The position numbers and the translations under genes are program-made. This document shows, in pieces, positions 1 through 10,788 of a DNA stretch of 64,000 nt. The stretch comes from Rutpela maculata (lineage: Eukaryota > Arthropoda > Insecta > Coleoptera > Cerambycidae), in the NCBI GenBank assembly GCA_936432065.2, contig OW386290.2:55694843-55758842 (forward strand), read 5' to 3'. Position 1 is the first letter of the stretch. Each line of letters opens with the position of its first letter. A model generated the notes under the pieces. That model was not told the origin of the DNA. It saw nothing but the letters and a program-made list of their open reading frames with translations, and searched no databases.

Positions 1-2067
1 TTGAAAATATTCCGATTTTCACAAAATTTTACAGGGGGACATATCAAGTGATTCCGAACAACTTTTGTTAACAAAATTTTTGTCTATCTCTAAGCCTACT
101 ATGATTTCTCGAAAATTGACATTTTCTTTTTATCGCAGTAGGCCGGCGTTTTAGATTTAGACGGCATTTATATGTTGAATAAAGTCACCTTATGGACTTG
201 CATGGCTGATAAAAATTTGAAATTAATTCGGCAACAAATAAAAAAGATACAGGGGTGTCTTCACGAGAAGTGAAACACACTGTAGATAGAGTCCGGTGTA
301 TTTTTTCAAACTAAATGTTGACCTGTGTAATAGAGACAGAGTTTCGGGAGTCGGGATTTTTTTATTTGAAATTTCTTCCTCATTAAGAATCTTTCTTTAA
401 AATTTTTTAAATACTAATAATTTTCGAGTTATTTACAAAAAACAAAACTCGTTATTTTTTCAATTGTTTATAACTTTTGCAGTTGTTTATGTGCGGGTTT
501 GAAAATTTTGAACATTTTTCTAGACGTCATTCCGAATCCAATGAGCCCTTACTCATATTTTTACGAGCTTTAATAAGAATTAACACGGCTTTGAACTTGT
601 GAACTAGTGTATATGTGTTTTTAAGTGTTACATTTTTACGCCGTTACACAGACCTAGACCAAGACTCCTAAAATATTTAAGGCATTCTGAAGTTCCACCG
701 AACTTGCATGAAAATTTGACGTGCAAAATGAATTTTACTCTAATAATTTTAAAATTTCCTTCATTTAATTTGCATTTTATGAAAGAAATATTATACTACT
801 CCTATCCCCATAAAATTTAAAATTGCACCAATCTGATTCCTGCAGCAAGTGTGTATTTTTTGCGAAAGCAATTCGCCTTCAAACCGGTCGGAGAATAAAG
901 AAACGTATAAAATTACAAAATTCATTTCGAATTTAATTTATCGTGAAATTAAAACACAAAAAGACCCTGCATTTGTTTCACGTAATAAAATCAGGGCTAT
1001 GATAACTGTCAATGGGGTTGAAAAATTCGTGAAGTACACTTGATCGCTTTTCATTACATTATTATAATAGCATTAGCTTACTTTTATAATGTTTTTATAA
1101 TACAGGATGAATCCCAAAAATAAAATTTTATAAAAATAGATTATATAAAACTATATTGGAATTTACAAAAATCAAATTAATATAAAGGTTGCCACTATAT
1201 TTAATTTCTCTGCATATACAGAGTATTTTGAAATACTCGTATTCCACTTTAAGCATTAATTTCATATGCAGAAATAGTAAGAAAACTTCATATAAACATG
1301 TGCCCTGAAATGCGTCCAAAGAGAGCTACGGGCCTCTGAGGATAACGCCTAAATATAGATTTTTACTGGTGATCTGGGAAATATACAATTTGGTGTACAA
1401 AAATAATTTTAAAAAATTCCTGTAAGCTTATGCAGAAGAATGATTTCTAAGGAAGCTACTTTCAAAAAAGTAATTGTAATTTAAAGAAAATAAAATATTA
1501 ACCGTTACCTTCATATATCTACAGAAGTTATTGACCACTGTTTATGAAAACAGATACTCTTTAAAAAACAGGAAGATAACCACAAATATTATACTAGGGA
1601 AAGAAAAAATTATCAAATACAAAAGCACTCGCACATTTTTTTTTCGAAAGATCTCCATAATACGCTGGCATCCACTATTACAATATGCTCCCGAGGATAT
1701 AAAATCCGCACTTTAACTTAAAGTCCATGAAATCCGCCATATTTTAAATGTAATGACAATCAAGAAAAACAATATACGTTAAACCATAGAATAGAATAGA
1801 ATTGAATATAATTTATTAACCATAAATCATTGTTACAAGAACAATATCGGTTTAAGTATTGTAATGCACAGACTGGTCTTCACTGTAAAGAGTTCTCGGG
1901 CACACTTCGACCAATCACACTACGAGTAAAGACTTGGTAAAATGCAATAGTTCTATAATAGCAATAGTTTCTTTTTTTATTATTTAAAAGGCTTCTTCGG
2001 CGCCCCTTTGTGACGGCGTCCTGGGCCGTTGCCCCTTTGCCCCCCCCCCCAGGTTCGTCACTGAAAA
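1..2067. other. AT-rich intergenic DNA
   Basis: Apart from the short CxxC frame at 844-1043 I see no gene, repeat array or inverted repeat here. Reading frames are short and compositionally AT-driven. A C-homopolymer of about 13 bases lies at 2038-2051, immediately before the pseudogene that follows. Confidence 0.5.
844..1043 (+). pseudogene. Orphan CxxC-starting coding fragment
   Basis: The frame begins after an acceptor-like pyrimidine stretch ending in TGCAG and reads QVCIFCESNS..., about 65 residues to a TGA stop. The CIFC pair resembles the amino-terminal CxxC of the element E exon (53.5 kb) and the element B fragment (28 kb). The rest is lysine-rich and unrecognised. No ATG precedes it, so at best it is an internal exon or a decayed fragment. 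It may also be a chance frame. The family link is an inference from one short motif. Confidence 0.2.
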
Positions 2068-2382
2068 GCTAGTAATTATAACGAACTAGTGGAAAATGTG
2101 CTACAAAACATCAAATCGTTAGGTTGTAATATGAGCATAAAATTGCATTATTTGCACTCCCACTTTGACTGATTTCCAGAAAATCTAGGCGATGTCAGCG
2201 GGAAGCGCTTCCATCAGGATATCAAAGAAATGGAAAGAAGTTATCAAGGAAAATGGTCTACTTCAATGCTAGCTGACTTTTGCTGGTCTCTTCAACGTGA
2301 TAATCCTAATGCTCGTCATAAGAGGCGTTCTGATACGAGGTATTTGGAAAACAAGAAAAGGAGATTTCATAAAAATTCATAA
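2068..2382 (+). pseudogene. Decayed C-terminal fragment of a repeated uncharacterised arthropod protein
   Basis: One frame reads NYNELVENVL, then LGCNMSIKLHYLHSHFD, a TGA stop at 2170-2172, then FPENLGDV, RFHQDI, YQGKW and MLADFCWSLQRD, ending lysine/arginine-rich at a TAA at 2380-2382. From memory, the GERFHQDI...YQG.W...M.ADYCW signature ends a very common uncharacterised protein found in many copies in arthropod genomes and probably TE-borne. The copy is broken: it has the in-frame TGA, and it lacks the few acidic residues normally found between the NLG and RFHQDI blocks. No promoter or upstream exon is visible. The frame fit is strong, but the cellular role is unknown. Confidence 0.55.
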
Positions 2383-2840
2383 GATTCCGGGTTCAGGTTT
2401 TAGGGTTTTAAATATTGGAAGTATGGTTTATGATTTTGGGTTTATGGTTTAGAGTTTGGGTTTTTGGTTTAGAGTTTTAGATTTTCATGTTTAGGGCTTA
2501 CTGTTAAAGACTTGTTAATTGTTTTGATGTTAGAATCTTGACGTTTGTAACGGTTTATTGTCGGGTAGCTGGTTCGGAGATTAATCAAATTAGTTAATAA
2601 GACAGCCCAATAAAAATATAAACAATTTATTTACTTTTCCAAACAGGTAATGTGTGGCAGTGTTACAACATACAGGTATAGGTTATATGTCCGTATCTTT
2701 TACGGTTCTTAGGACAACATTTTCTATTATCAGAGAGATAGAGAGAGAGAGAGAGAGTGTAACGATTGCGATGCGACGTTTGTTGTTGCTACGGGAGTGG
2801 CATCGGGCGTCGGGTGAATATCGTCGACTCAAGAAGTTTC

Positions 2841-3045
2841 CCAGTTCAACACGCTGTAGGAGGTTTCCAGGTCAGACTCATTCGCTCTGGTTTTGGCGGC
2901 GAAACGGCGCCGGGGAATGACTAACGACTCGAGGGTCCCAGCTCAACACGCTGTAGGATTCCCAGGGTCAGATTGCATTCGTTCCGTCGTGTTTGCGTCG
3001 GGAGATGCACAAAACTGCAATATGTCCAGCTCAGCACGCTGTAGA
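2841..3045 (+). repeat. Three spaced copies of CAGYTCARCACGCTGTAG
   Basis: The words CAGTTCAACACGCTGTAG, CAGCTCAACACGCTGTAG and CAGCTCAGCACGCTGTAG occur about 98 and 84 bases apart, in one orientation, inside an unusually GC-rich patch. The intervening sequence is only weakly similar. They could be the remains of a minisatellite or spaced protein-binding sites. No flanking gene supports either reading. Confidence 0.55.
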
Positions 3046-3467
3046 CAGATTGGCAGAATTATCCACTCTGAATTATGTTGATTTGCGGCCGGGCTTTTAT
3101 ATCCGAGAATCCTCGCTTACTGGTGACGTAGAACTGCGTATAGTTTAGTGTCGTGTGCAAATCCATGCCTCTAGACGGGAGATGGGTAGGTTTGCGGGCC
3201 GTGTGCACATTGGTGTCGTGTGTAAATCCGGATTCTTAGTAATGGAGCAGGAATTTAAAGAATGCTTCATTACACGTTTAAGAATTCTGAATAAATTTTT
3301 CTTCGGTTCCCTTTAGGGTAAAAGCTAGGTAGTTTGGTGTTGTATAGGGATAGTTTTCACCCTCCTAAGAGTTCAGTCTCGATACAATTTGGGGATGCGT
3401 TGGTTGTTGCCCCAAAGATATATATTTTGTAATCGAAAATATGACAATTTATCCTTTGACTCATTGG

Positions 3468-3665
3468 TTGAGAATGTTGCATTTTCCCTTCTGTTGTGTT
3501 AAATTTGATTCGTTTAGAGTCGTTTGGTTAAGAGCTCGGCATATTTTCCATGTTGTATTAAATCTTAATTCATTTAGAGTCGTTTGTTTAAGATTGTTGG
3601 GTTGTCCTTCTGTTGTGTTAAATATTGATTCATTCGAGTCGTTTGGTTAAGATTGTTGGGTTGTA
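3468..3665 (+). repeat. ~75-bp tandem repeat, about 2.7 copies
   Basis: Each unit contains TTGTGTTAAAT, then GATTC.TTYRGAGTCGTTTG, then TTAAGATTGTTGGGTTG. The units diverge by roughly 10-20%. No coding potential is apparent. Confidence 0.6.
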
Positions 3666-4204
3666 GAGGATCATGGTTTCAAATTCATGTCACCTTAAAA
3701 TGGCTATAGCTTTGCAAGGAAACATCATAGATGGCCATTTGAGTGAAAGCTCCTTTTAAATACGAAGGATGACACTAAATGATGTATTTATTAAAAATAA
3801 GCTGAACATTTTTTTGAGTTCTATACATAACCTTAAAAGTTGTCGAAAAAGTCATTTTTTAACTTAACCTCAAATATTTCAAAATCCTGACGCGATGAGC
3901 TAATTTTGAGGCCAGATTCGGATTCAGCGCGAAAAATTCTGTTGGAAGTGACAGTCGGCTGCCTAACAACATTCATGACTCCTTTATTCGCGGACCTAAG
4001 TAATCTAATAAAATCAATAGGTACTTCTTAACCAAAAAATTAATAATTTGGGAGCCAAGCTAAAAGTAGTAGTATATTTTTTACATTATTATTAGCAGTC
4101 GAATGAGTAGGAATTCAGTGGTCTAGATCTTAGCACTTGATTTTTTTTGTGTGCCTATGTAATTAATAATATTGCATATATCGTCTTATTTATTTATATT
4201 AATG

Positions 4205-4485
4205 TAGGCTATTCTAGCACCCAACTAGGACGGGAAACACACACACATAGACAACATCACAACACCCATTCCCTACGGCATTGCCATCTGCTGCAGCTGA
4301 GACTCGAACTCAGGAGAGCGACTAGACCGTGTTGTCTCTCACACAACCGCAATCTAGTCCACTGCTACCGACTCGGAAACAGTGAAAAACGCCACTACAC
4401 ATCCATACCCTAGCCAGGATTCGAACCCGGGACCCTGTGGTCGCAAGCCTAATACCTTAAGCACTGCGCTACCCAGCCGGTTAAA
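4205..4485 (-). mobile_element. tRNA-derived SINE (copy 1)
   Basis: On the minus strand, from about 4485 downwards, a tRNA-like head carries an A-box-like TAGCGCAGTGC (near 4461-4475) and a textbook B box GGTTCGAATCC (4418-4428). A non-tRNA body of about 200 bases follows and ends in a TG-rich stretch. The head lacks an obvious full cloverleaf, and the attached body argues for a SINE rather than a tRNA gene. The body shares GGGTATGGATGT...GCGTTTTTCA with the second SINE at 8.5 kb, although the two heads differ. Confidence 0.7.
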
Positions 4486-5407
4486 TCGCATATATCGCAA
4501 TTGTCTGCCAAGATATAGTAATTAAGAAGATAAGAGACTTTTTCTAGTAGTTGTAAAAGCGAGTGAATTCTATAAATTAACGACCAGAGTCTGAAAATAA
4601 TGGGAATTATTAACTTAGCAAATTGAATTTAAAACGATTCCGAATGGGGGCCGAAATAAATGTAAATAACAAGTTCGCCGGTGGAGGTACCTTAAAGGGA
4701 CCCGACAAAACGCCAGACAGGGACTAATTTAAATCAACCCATGCACAGTCACGCGCACCCCAATTCCATTGTATTAATACGCAGAACATGAGCTGGATTA
4801 CTGCTGTCACTTATTTTAATCCAATAAATACCAGGCGGTTTCTTGTGTCGGTTATATACCGTAGATTAAATTTCCGCAGGGTTTACAGGGTGTTTGATAG
4901 ACATACCTGGAGGCCTCCAGCGAAATTGGTAGTTTCTGTTTAATCCTTGCAAGCTGGAATACATTAAATTGAATTAACCGATCTGAGTTATCATGTATTA
5001 TTTAAAACAAAGCAGAATTCTTGTTCACTTGGGATATTAGTTATATGTGTTATGGTCAGAGGTGCATTCAGAATTCAATATAATTGTGAAACAGACTCAG
5101 CTTTACAGAATAATATATATCTACTAATATTCACTATATTATAATAATAATATTTTATTTGAAAAATAATTTTAATAAAAAATTTTTATCTAAAATAAAT
5201 TAATTTAGAAAAGATTTGAATTTATTATAAAGTACCTTTATTAATGGAATTCTCCGAGGCGTCAATACCTCTCAGTATACCTAATTGGGTTGTTAACGAA
5301 TTTTCACAAATGGTGAAATATAGTGGTACAGGCGTTAATTTAGTTACTTATATATTTTAATTTGGAAGAAAAATTCTAACATATTTAAAAAAGTTATTAA
5401 ACTTTTA
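4486..5407. other. AT-rich intergenic DNA
   Basis: No gene or repeat is recognised. The sequence from about 5090 to 5400 is extremely AT-rich. Confidence 0.45.
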
Positions 5408-5895
5408 TGTGCCACGAAAACGGAAGTGACATCATAACAGCAGTTAGATGTGAAATATGCAGAACAGAAGAACAAGTTGACATTGTTGACAGTAAAGAAA
5501 ATAACCTCATTTGCCAAAAGTAAATTTGACGTCTAGCTAGCAGTGTTTAGTGTTTGCTGCTATTGTTAATATTTTTTTCAAAATAGACCATCGTTTTGGC
5601 ATTGCAGTAGCTAGAAGTAGAAACACAACAAGGTATGTTACAGCTATAGATTGGACTATACAAACCATTGTAATTTCTATTATTAATATTATATAATATG
5701 CCTGATATGTATTTTATTATATCATGTATAGATCAATTGTTAACTATGCCCTGTATTTTATTAAATATTTCCTTTTTATTATGATTTATTTATTACTACT
5801 ATCACTATTGTTTGCAGTAAATTGAAATAGTTAATTACGTTAAACTTGTCTAACTGAAAACAACAACATGAAACTTACGAGAAATATAAAGAAAG
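5408..5895 (+). other. Possible spliced 5' end of an unrecognised gene
   Basis: A GTATGT donor follows AACACAACAAG at 5632, an acceptor (...TTGTTTGCAG) ends at 5817, and a second GTATGT donor follows GAAAG at 5895. Exon 2 (5818-5895) has an ATG at 5868 in a favourable insect context (ACAACAACATG) and encodes MKLTRNIKK before the donor, phase 1. Just upstream, 5408-5524 reads as a 38-residue frame (stop TAA) with a CEIC motif. No downstream exon is recognisable before the mariner element at 6586. The intron (5641-5815) is similar to the reverse complement of 21.64-21.90 kb, so this may belong to a multicopy element rather than a host gene. Confidence 0.3.
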
Positions 5896-6585
5896 GTATG
5901 TATTCTAACAAAAATGAATAATATAATATATACTTTATGCTAGTGTCTATCTAAGCAATATGTGCTCGCCGATTTTGGACCACTTTCGCAGTTTAAAATT
6001 CATAGTTCTTCAACATTGAGTTTTTAAATTTCCTTTCTTAATTTATGGATCATCCTAGTATAGGGCATCTAGAGAGCTTCATAAATAATCAATAGCTAAC
6101 AAAAACAACTGCATTTTATTCCAACATAAACTAGATAAAATAAAACATATAAAAGCATGTTAAAGCCATTTCCCCCCTCTTAAGAATTCAAAAGTCGAAT
6201 GACATTTTAATTTAGAGTCGTTAAAAATACACTCTACTTTATCCACCGGTTTGGTGGGTAATTTAAATTTGTAACAGCTAGAACCATGCACTAGTCTTGT
6301 AATACGGCCGTTTTTCCCACAACATAAACCCATGTTAAAAATTAAATTCTTACATTAAGTTACAACAACTTACCACAAATAAAATGCAATTTGTTGTTTT
6401 TTCTTGTGATGAACACCCATTTCAAATTTTCTTTTCCATGACATTGAAATTGTCTCCACAATAAAAAAGACTTAGTCCTTGTCTGGTGGCTTTGAATCAT
6501 TCATTTTTACGTTCAGCATTCATTATTGGAGCACCTAAGAACAGTTTTTTTGATGAATTAAACATAAACATAAACGCACTATATA
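5896..6585. other. AT-rich DNA left of the mariner insertion
   Basis: No gene or structured repeat is seen. The TA at 6584-6585 is the left target dinucleotide of the mariner-type element. Confidence 0.45.
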
Positions 6586-8447
6586 CAGCGTGTCCAGCCG
6601 GGAGCTTACACGATCCATATCTCGAAAACTACTAAACAAATTTTTGTAAAATTACATATGTATAGTAAAGAGCTTATGATCTTTCTAACTAAAATATTTT
6701 GACAGTTCTATCACTTCCGGTTATACCGGAAGTAGATGTTAACTTTCTTATTTTAAATGGAACACTCATATTTTTATTATCGGAATTAATAGATTATAAA
6801 ATTTTAAGGTCACTTTGTATAACAAACCTTGTACCTAAAATTTATAGTTTTCGAGATATTAATTTTTTTACCAAAAAATTGACACCTGCAGACCCCTAAA
6901 GAAATTCTTCTGAATAACCCATACAAAAATCTAAATATCTTTTACTGTTGAAGTAATCAGCATAGTCGTAGATTATTTTTAAAAAATTGAAAACATTTAA
7001 ATATTGTACAGGGTGAGTACAAAAGTAGTCCCAACTTTCCATTAAGAAACATCAAATATCTTTAATTTTTGAAATGGAAACCCTAATTTTTTTTTATTTT
7101 ATCAAATTCTACGGCTAAAAATATGGATAGTTTACATTTACTTCCCTATACCTAACTACGGCGGTTTTAAAGATATTTACGAAAGTTCAGAAAAACCAAT
7201 TATTTTGTAAGAATTCTTTATTTAACCTTGTAACATTTTATTTTTTTTAGTTTTAGATATTGTGATAAACCTAACCATCACGTCATACATTATACAGCTT
7301 GACTGAAAATTGCAAAAAAATTTGTTGTTTTAAACCTAAATAAGAAAGAGACAATTCAAGACAAATAACAGTGGAAATTATTTTGCAACAGCTAACAACA
7401 AAATTAAAAATAAATTAAAGTAATCGTTCAAATACACCACCGTTGGCGTCTAAACATTTTTCGCATCTGCGAAGTACTGCGTCTGTAGCTGCTTTTTGAA
7501 TCATATCTGGTGGTAAGGACTGAAAAGCAGTGCGCACTCGTTCTTGGCATTCATCTTTTGTAGTTATTGCAATAGCAAACACTTCGTTTTTTATGTAGCC
7601 CCATATAAAAATATCAAGTATTGTTAGGTCTGGAGAGTCTGGTGGCCAAAGAAATGGACCTCTGTTAGCAATCCACTGGTCTTCAAAATTTTCGGTCAAA
7701 AAATCATTTACGATCATTCGTCCGTGAGGTGGTGCTTCAACAACTAATTTGACAGCTCTGATGCCATTTCTTCTGACAACAATTGTTTGCACGGCCCTCT
7801 TAGAGTTAATTAAATAAAGAATTCTTACAAAATAATTGGTTTTTCTGAACTTTCGTGAATATCTTAAAAACCGTCGTAGTTATGTATAAGGAAGTAAATG
7901 TAAACTATCCATATTTTTAATTGTAGAATTTGATAAAACAAAAAAAATGGGGGTTTCCATTTAAAAAATTGAAGATATTTGATGTCTCTGAATGGAAAGT
8001 TGTGACCACTTTTGTACTCACCCTGTGCAATATTTAAATATTTTCAATTTTTTTTTAAATAATCTACGACTATGCTGATTACTTCCACAGTAAAAGATAT
8101 TTAGATTCTTGTATGGGTTATTCATAGGAAGAATTTCTTTAGAGCAGGTGTCAATTTCTTCTTAAAAAAATTAGTATCTCGAAAAGTATAAATTTTAGGT
8201 ACAAGATTTGTTATACAAAGTGCCCTTAAAATTTTATAATCTATCAACTCCGTTAATAAAAATATGGGTGTTCCATTTAAAATAACAAAGTTGACATCCA
8301 CTTCCGGTATAACCGGAAGTGATAGAACTGTCAAAATATTTTAGTTAGAAAGATCATAAGCTCTTTATTATACATACGTAATTTTAAAAAAATTTGTTCA
8401 GTAGTTTTTGAGATATGGATCGTGTAATCTCCCGGCTGGACAGGCTG
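6586..8447. mobile_element. Long-inverted-repeat Tc1/mariner-type element
   Basis: The left end reads CAGCGTGTCCAGCCGGG and the reverse complement of the right end reads CAGCCTGTCCAGCCGGG. Both are flanked by TA (6584-6585 and 8448-8449), the target duplicated by Tc1/mariner elements. The inverted repeats run about 650 bases each (roughly 6586-7235 and 7800-8447) and still align closely. Only ~560 bases of centre remain, holding a transposase 3' fragment on the minus strand. Each arm contains a 21-bp palindrome made of two CCGGAAGT words (6713-6733 and 8300-8320). The element cannot be autonomous in this form. Confidence 0.85.
7415..7792 (-). pseudogene. Tc1/mariner-superfamily transposase, C-terminal fragment
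   Basis: The 125-residue frame contains APPH, FEDQWIANRGP, WPPDSPDLTILDIFIWGY and a tail ending RRCEKCLDANGGVFERLL. It corresponds to the last third of a DDE transposase that would normally be about 340 residues. The enzyme would cut and rejoin DNA at the element's inverted repeats. The amino-terminal DNA-binding and first catalytic regions are absent, cut off where the inverted repeat begins. The second catalytic aspartate, normally in a QQDGAPPH-type motif, is replaced (VVEAPPH). The SPDL aspartate survives. The fragment sits exactly between the inverted repeats, so it belongs to this element. The exact clade is undetermined. Confidence 0.85.
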
Positions 8448-8454
8448 TATTACT

Positions 8455-8652
8455 ATACAGTCTACTAACAACCTCCAAATCCAAAGCTAAGGAAGGGGGT
8501 TACACATTTGAAAAACGCAGACGTACATCCATACCCACCGGTGTATGCAATACCGGGGTTGGGGCTCGAACCTAGGACGAGATAGACAGTTGGTCAGCAT
8601 ATTCGCCACTCAATTGCAATACGCCTCAATCGACTGAGCTACCGTGTTGGTG
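8455..8652 (-). mobile_element. tRNA-derived SINE (copy 2)
   Basis: The minus strand reads a tRNA-like head with A-box-like TAGCTCAGTCGATTGAGG (8630-8645 region) and B box GGTTCGAGCCC (8562-8572). The body then has GGGTATGGATGT and GCGTTTTTCA, matching SINE copy 1. It abuts the right end of the mariner element within ten bases. The head is followed by SINE body rather than a tRNA 3' end, so this is not called as a tRNA gene. Confidence 0.65.
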
Positions 8653-9705
8653 ATTGGTGGTATTATTTACACAGTACAGTAGGAAACACCACCTGCACTT
8701 ATTTATCCATAACTAAATGCTGTTAAACTAAACCGAATTATAACCTATGACCGTCAGTTGAATTTGACATTAAATATAATTTCAGATTCAAGTGACGTCA
8801 CTTTTCTCTCAGTCGCTGTCAACGAGTTTCTAAATTAGTAGCATGTGTTTTTATAATTGATATTGTAATATTATAAAACTTTATTTTCAGCTTCTACATG
8901 TTTTTAATGATTTTTTTTTATGAATAAATATTATTGTTTAACATAGACTCTCCTAAAATTTCAACTTAGTGCAACAACCCAATTATAGAACTTGAGCAAA
9001 ATGTGCATTACCTACAACCAGTCACTCTAATCTCGTGTAGTTTCAAATAAATATAGAGTTTAAATAAATAAAGGAATCTGGCCAAATTGAACAGGGCTGT
9101 ACACTAAGCATACATTCAAACGCTAATAGGATTCACTTTCCGCACTAATCACGTGCATTTATTACTACCCTACCTATTTTTTGATAAAATTTGTAATTTT
9201 CAAGATATTTATCAAAAACCGTTTTTTAACTACTTCCACCCTATTCCAAAATTTAGCCGGCAGCCGATTTAGGTCAATTTTTATTTTAATGTTTATGAGA
9301 TTCTAGACAACAGTTTTCTGCAATAACATTTCAGATCTCGCCGATTTCCAAGTCAAAATTTAAGCGCATGCACTCAACTATTTTTTATTATCTATGAAAA
9401 AACAATAAAAAATAAAATACAAAAAAATCAACCAATAATCTATATATATTTAAAACACAAGGTGTTTTTCTCTATCTACAAATGTGTCATCACCTATTTT
9501 TATTTTTTTAATTGTTATTTTCATACTTAAAAATAAAAGACAAATTATAATAAATGAAACAATAATTATACTCGAACTATAAGCGTTTAGTTGAAAAACT
9601 TGTAAACTTTTAAATTATAAATAAAAAGTAACTTTTTAAAATTTTCCTATGTGCCGCCTTTATTTTTAGCTTTAGGTAAAAATCTGTATTAAACTGTTTA
9701 ATTCA
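8653..9705. other. AT-rich intergenic DNA
   Basis: No coding region, repeat array or inverted repeat longer than a few bases was seen. Confidence 0.45.
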
Positions 9706-9857
9706 GATCTGGCTGCTGGTTTCCGGGTCTTCTTCCGCGTAGACTTGGTTGAGTGCTTGTCACTTCGCTTCGCAAGAAGACCACGACAAGATGATCGAAA
9801 CGTCAAGCATTCAACCAAGTCTACGCGGAAGAAGGCCCATAAACCAGCAGCCAGATC
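9706..9857. repeat. Near-perfect 2 x 53-bp hairpin
   Basis: The left arm (CTGGCTGCTGGTTTCC...GACTTGGTTGAGTGCTTG) and the right arm are reverse complements with about five mismatches, separated by a loop of about 45 bases. The right side includes GATGATCGAAACGTC, a word type often seen near ends of Penelope-like and other retroelements; that link is inferred from memory. It stands out as GC-rich in AT-rich surroundings. Confidence 0.7.
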
Positions 9858-10110
9858 ACCAGCTCCGCGAAAGCCTTAGCACGAAGATGTTTTATTCAGA
9901 ATTTAATTTGGTACAACTTTTTTTTTGTAACATCAATAGTTTAGATAGAAAACTCGCTCTTTTAAATTTTCTAAATCGGCCGCCATCTTGAAAGCGGACG
10001 CTATTTTGATTTGGCGCTGCTCGGAAAAATAGTCATTTTAATGACAGAAATCAGTATACCAAATTACGAGATTGTTTCACTAATAGCCATTTCTTTCTGG
10101 GTTGCCGCAC

Positions 10111-10720
10111 CAGGGCCGGATTGGCAGGAAATATCATACCGGGAAATGGTGTCCGGCCACCGGCCCCCCTACAAATACTACAAAAAATTAATGATCCAGA
10201 AAATTAAATACTGGAATATTTTATTTGAGAAACTATATTATACTATACTTAGATGTGTAGTTTACACAACAAGAAAAAAAATTAATCAAAAATAAAATTT
10301 AAGTAAAGTAGCTTTGCAAGAAGGCTGCTTTTTCAAGACAGTTTGTCTCTGATAGTCTCATTAGAAATGTCCGCCAGGAAAGCTTTTTCGGTGGCCATAA
10401 CCATTAATTGATTCAAATGATCTTGTGAAAGACTTGATCTTAATCGATTTTTTATGATTTTTAACTTCGAAAAATTTCTTTCACACTCTACTTGAGTTAC
10501 AGATAGAGTTAGTGTAAGTTGTACTTTTCTAGTACGTCATTTACACGTCATTTACACATCTTATGCAATTGAGACAACGGCGCAATTTAGATGCAGAACA
10601 TTTTTCATTCTGTTCTTCATTATCTTCTTCTCCTTCGGCTTCCTCTTCTGTGTCTGTGTCTTGTTCTTGGTGTTGTCCATATTCAATGCGAGCTTCTTCA
10701 ATATTAAGTTAGTTTCAAAA
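10111..10720 (-). mobile_element. hAT transposon remnant
   Basis: The sequence CAGGGCCGGATTGG at 10111 is a hAT-type terminal repeat. The matching minus-strand transposase C-terminus lies just inside it, which places the 3' end of the element on the left. I could not find the opposite terminus or an 8-bp target duplication, so the element is truncated on the right, where a 151-bp tandem repeat begins near 10789. Confidence 0.6.
10333..10715 (-). pseudogene. hAT transposase C-terminal (dimerisation domain) fragment
   Basis: The minus strand reads LTLSVTQVECERNFSKLK, IIKNRLRSSLSQDHLNQL, then MVMATEKAFLADIS, ending at a TGA at 10333-10335. This is the hAT C-terminal dimerisation region (the C/SERxFSxLKxIKxxLRS motif). 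Upstream, in another frame, come an acidic glutamate run and SKLRRCLNCIRCVNDV, the usual preceding cysteine cluster. Frameshifts and a stop (a small duplication of GTGTAAATGAC) separate the blocks, so the gene is dead. The DDE catalytic core is missing. Confidence 0.75.
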
Positions 10721-10788
10721 CAGGCAATTTTGTTCTTCAAAGGATATACGGCCAACGTACAGTGGTCCCAAATTGAGTTTTTTGGTTT

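Larger units (their letters stand above)
2383..4204. other. Intergenic DNA with local simple repeats
   Basis: No coding region is supported. It contains a G/T-rich degenerate tract with repeated GGTTTAG-like words (2395-2510), a (GA)n run (2733-2758), a GC-richer patch with three spaced copies of a 20-bp motif (2841-3045), and a ~75-bp tandem repeat (3468-3665). The remainder is AT-rich and featureless. Confidence 0.5.

Noticed and set aside
2395..2510. Interstitial telomere-like (TTTAGGG) tract
   Set aside because: The repeats are irregular and match neither insect TTAGG nor plant-type repeats in phase.
4405..4485. Functional tRNA gene
   Set aside because: A and B boxes are good, but the sequence continues as a SINE body and no clean acceptor stem closes.
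6699..8334. Two near-identical ~66-residue proteins on opposite strands (6699-6899 and 8122-8334)
   Set aside because: They are mirror images created by the mariner inverted repeats, with no transposase motif.
9790..9825. Hammerhead ribozyme candidate
   Set aside because: GATGATCGAAACGTC contains GAAAC and GTC, but there is no CTGATGA core and no stem II between the core words.
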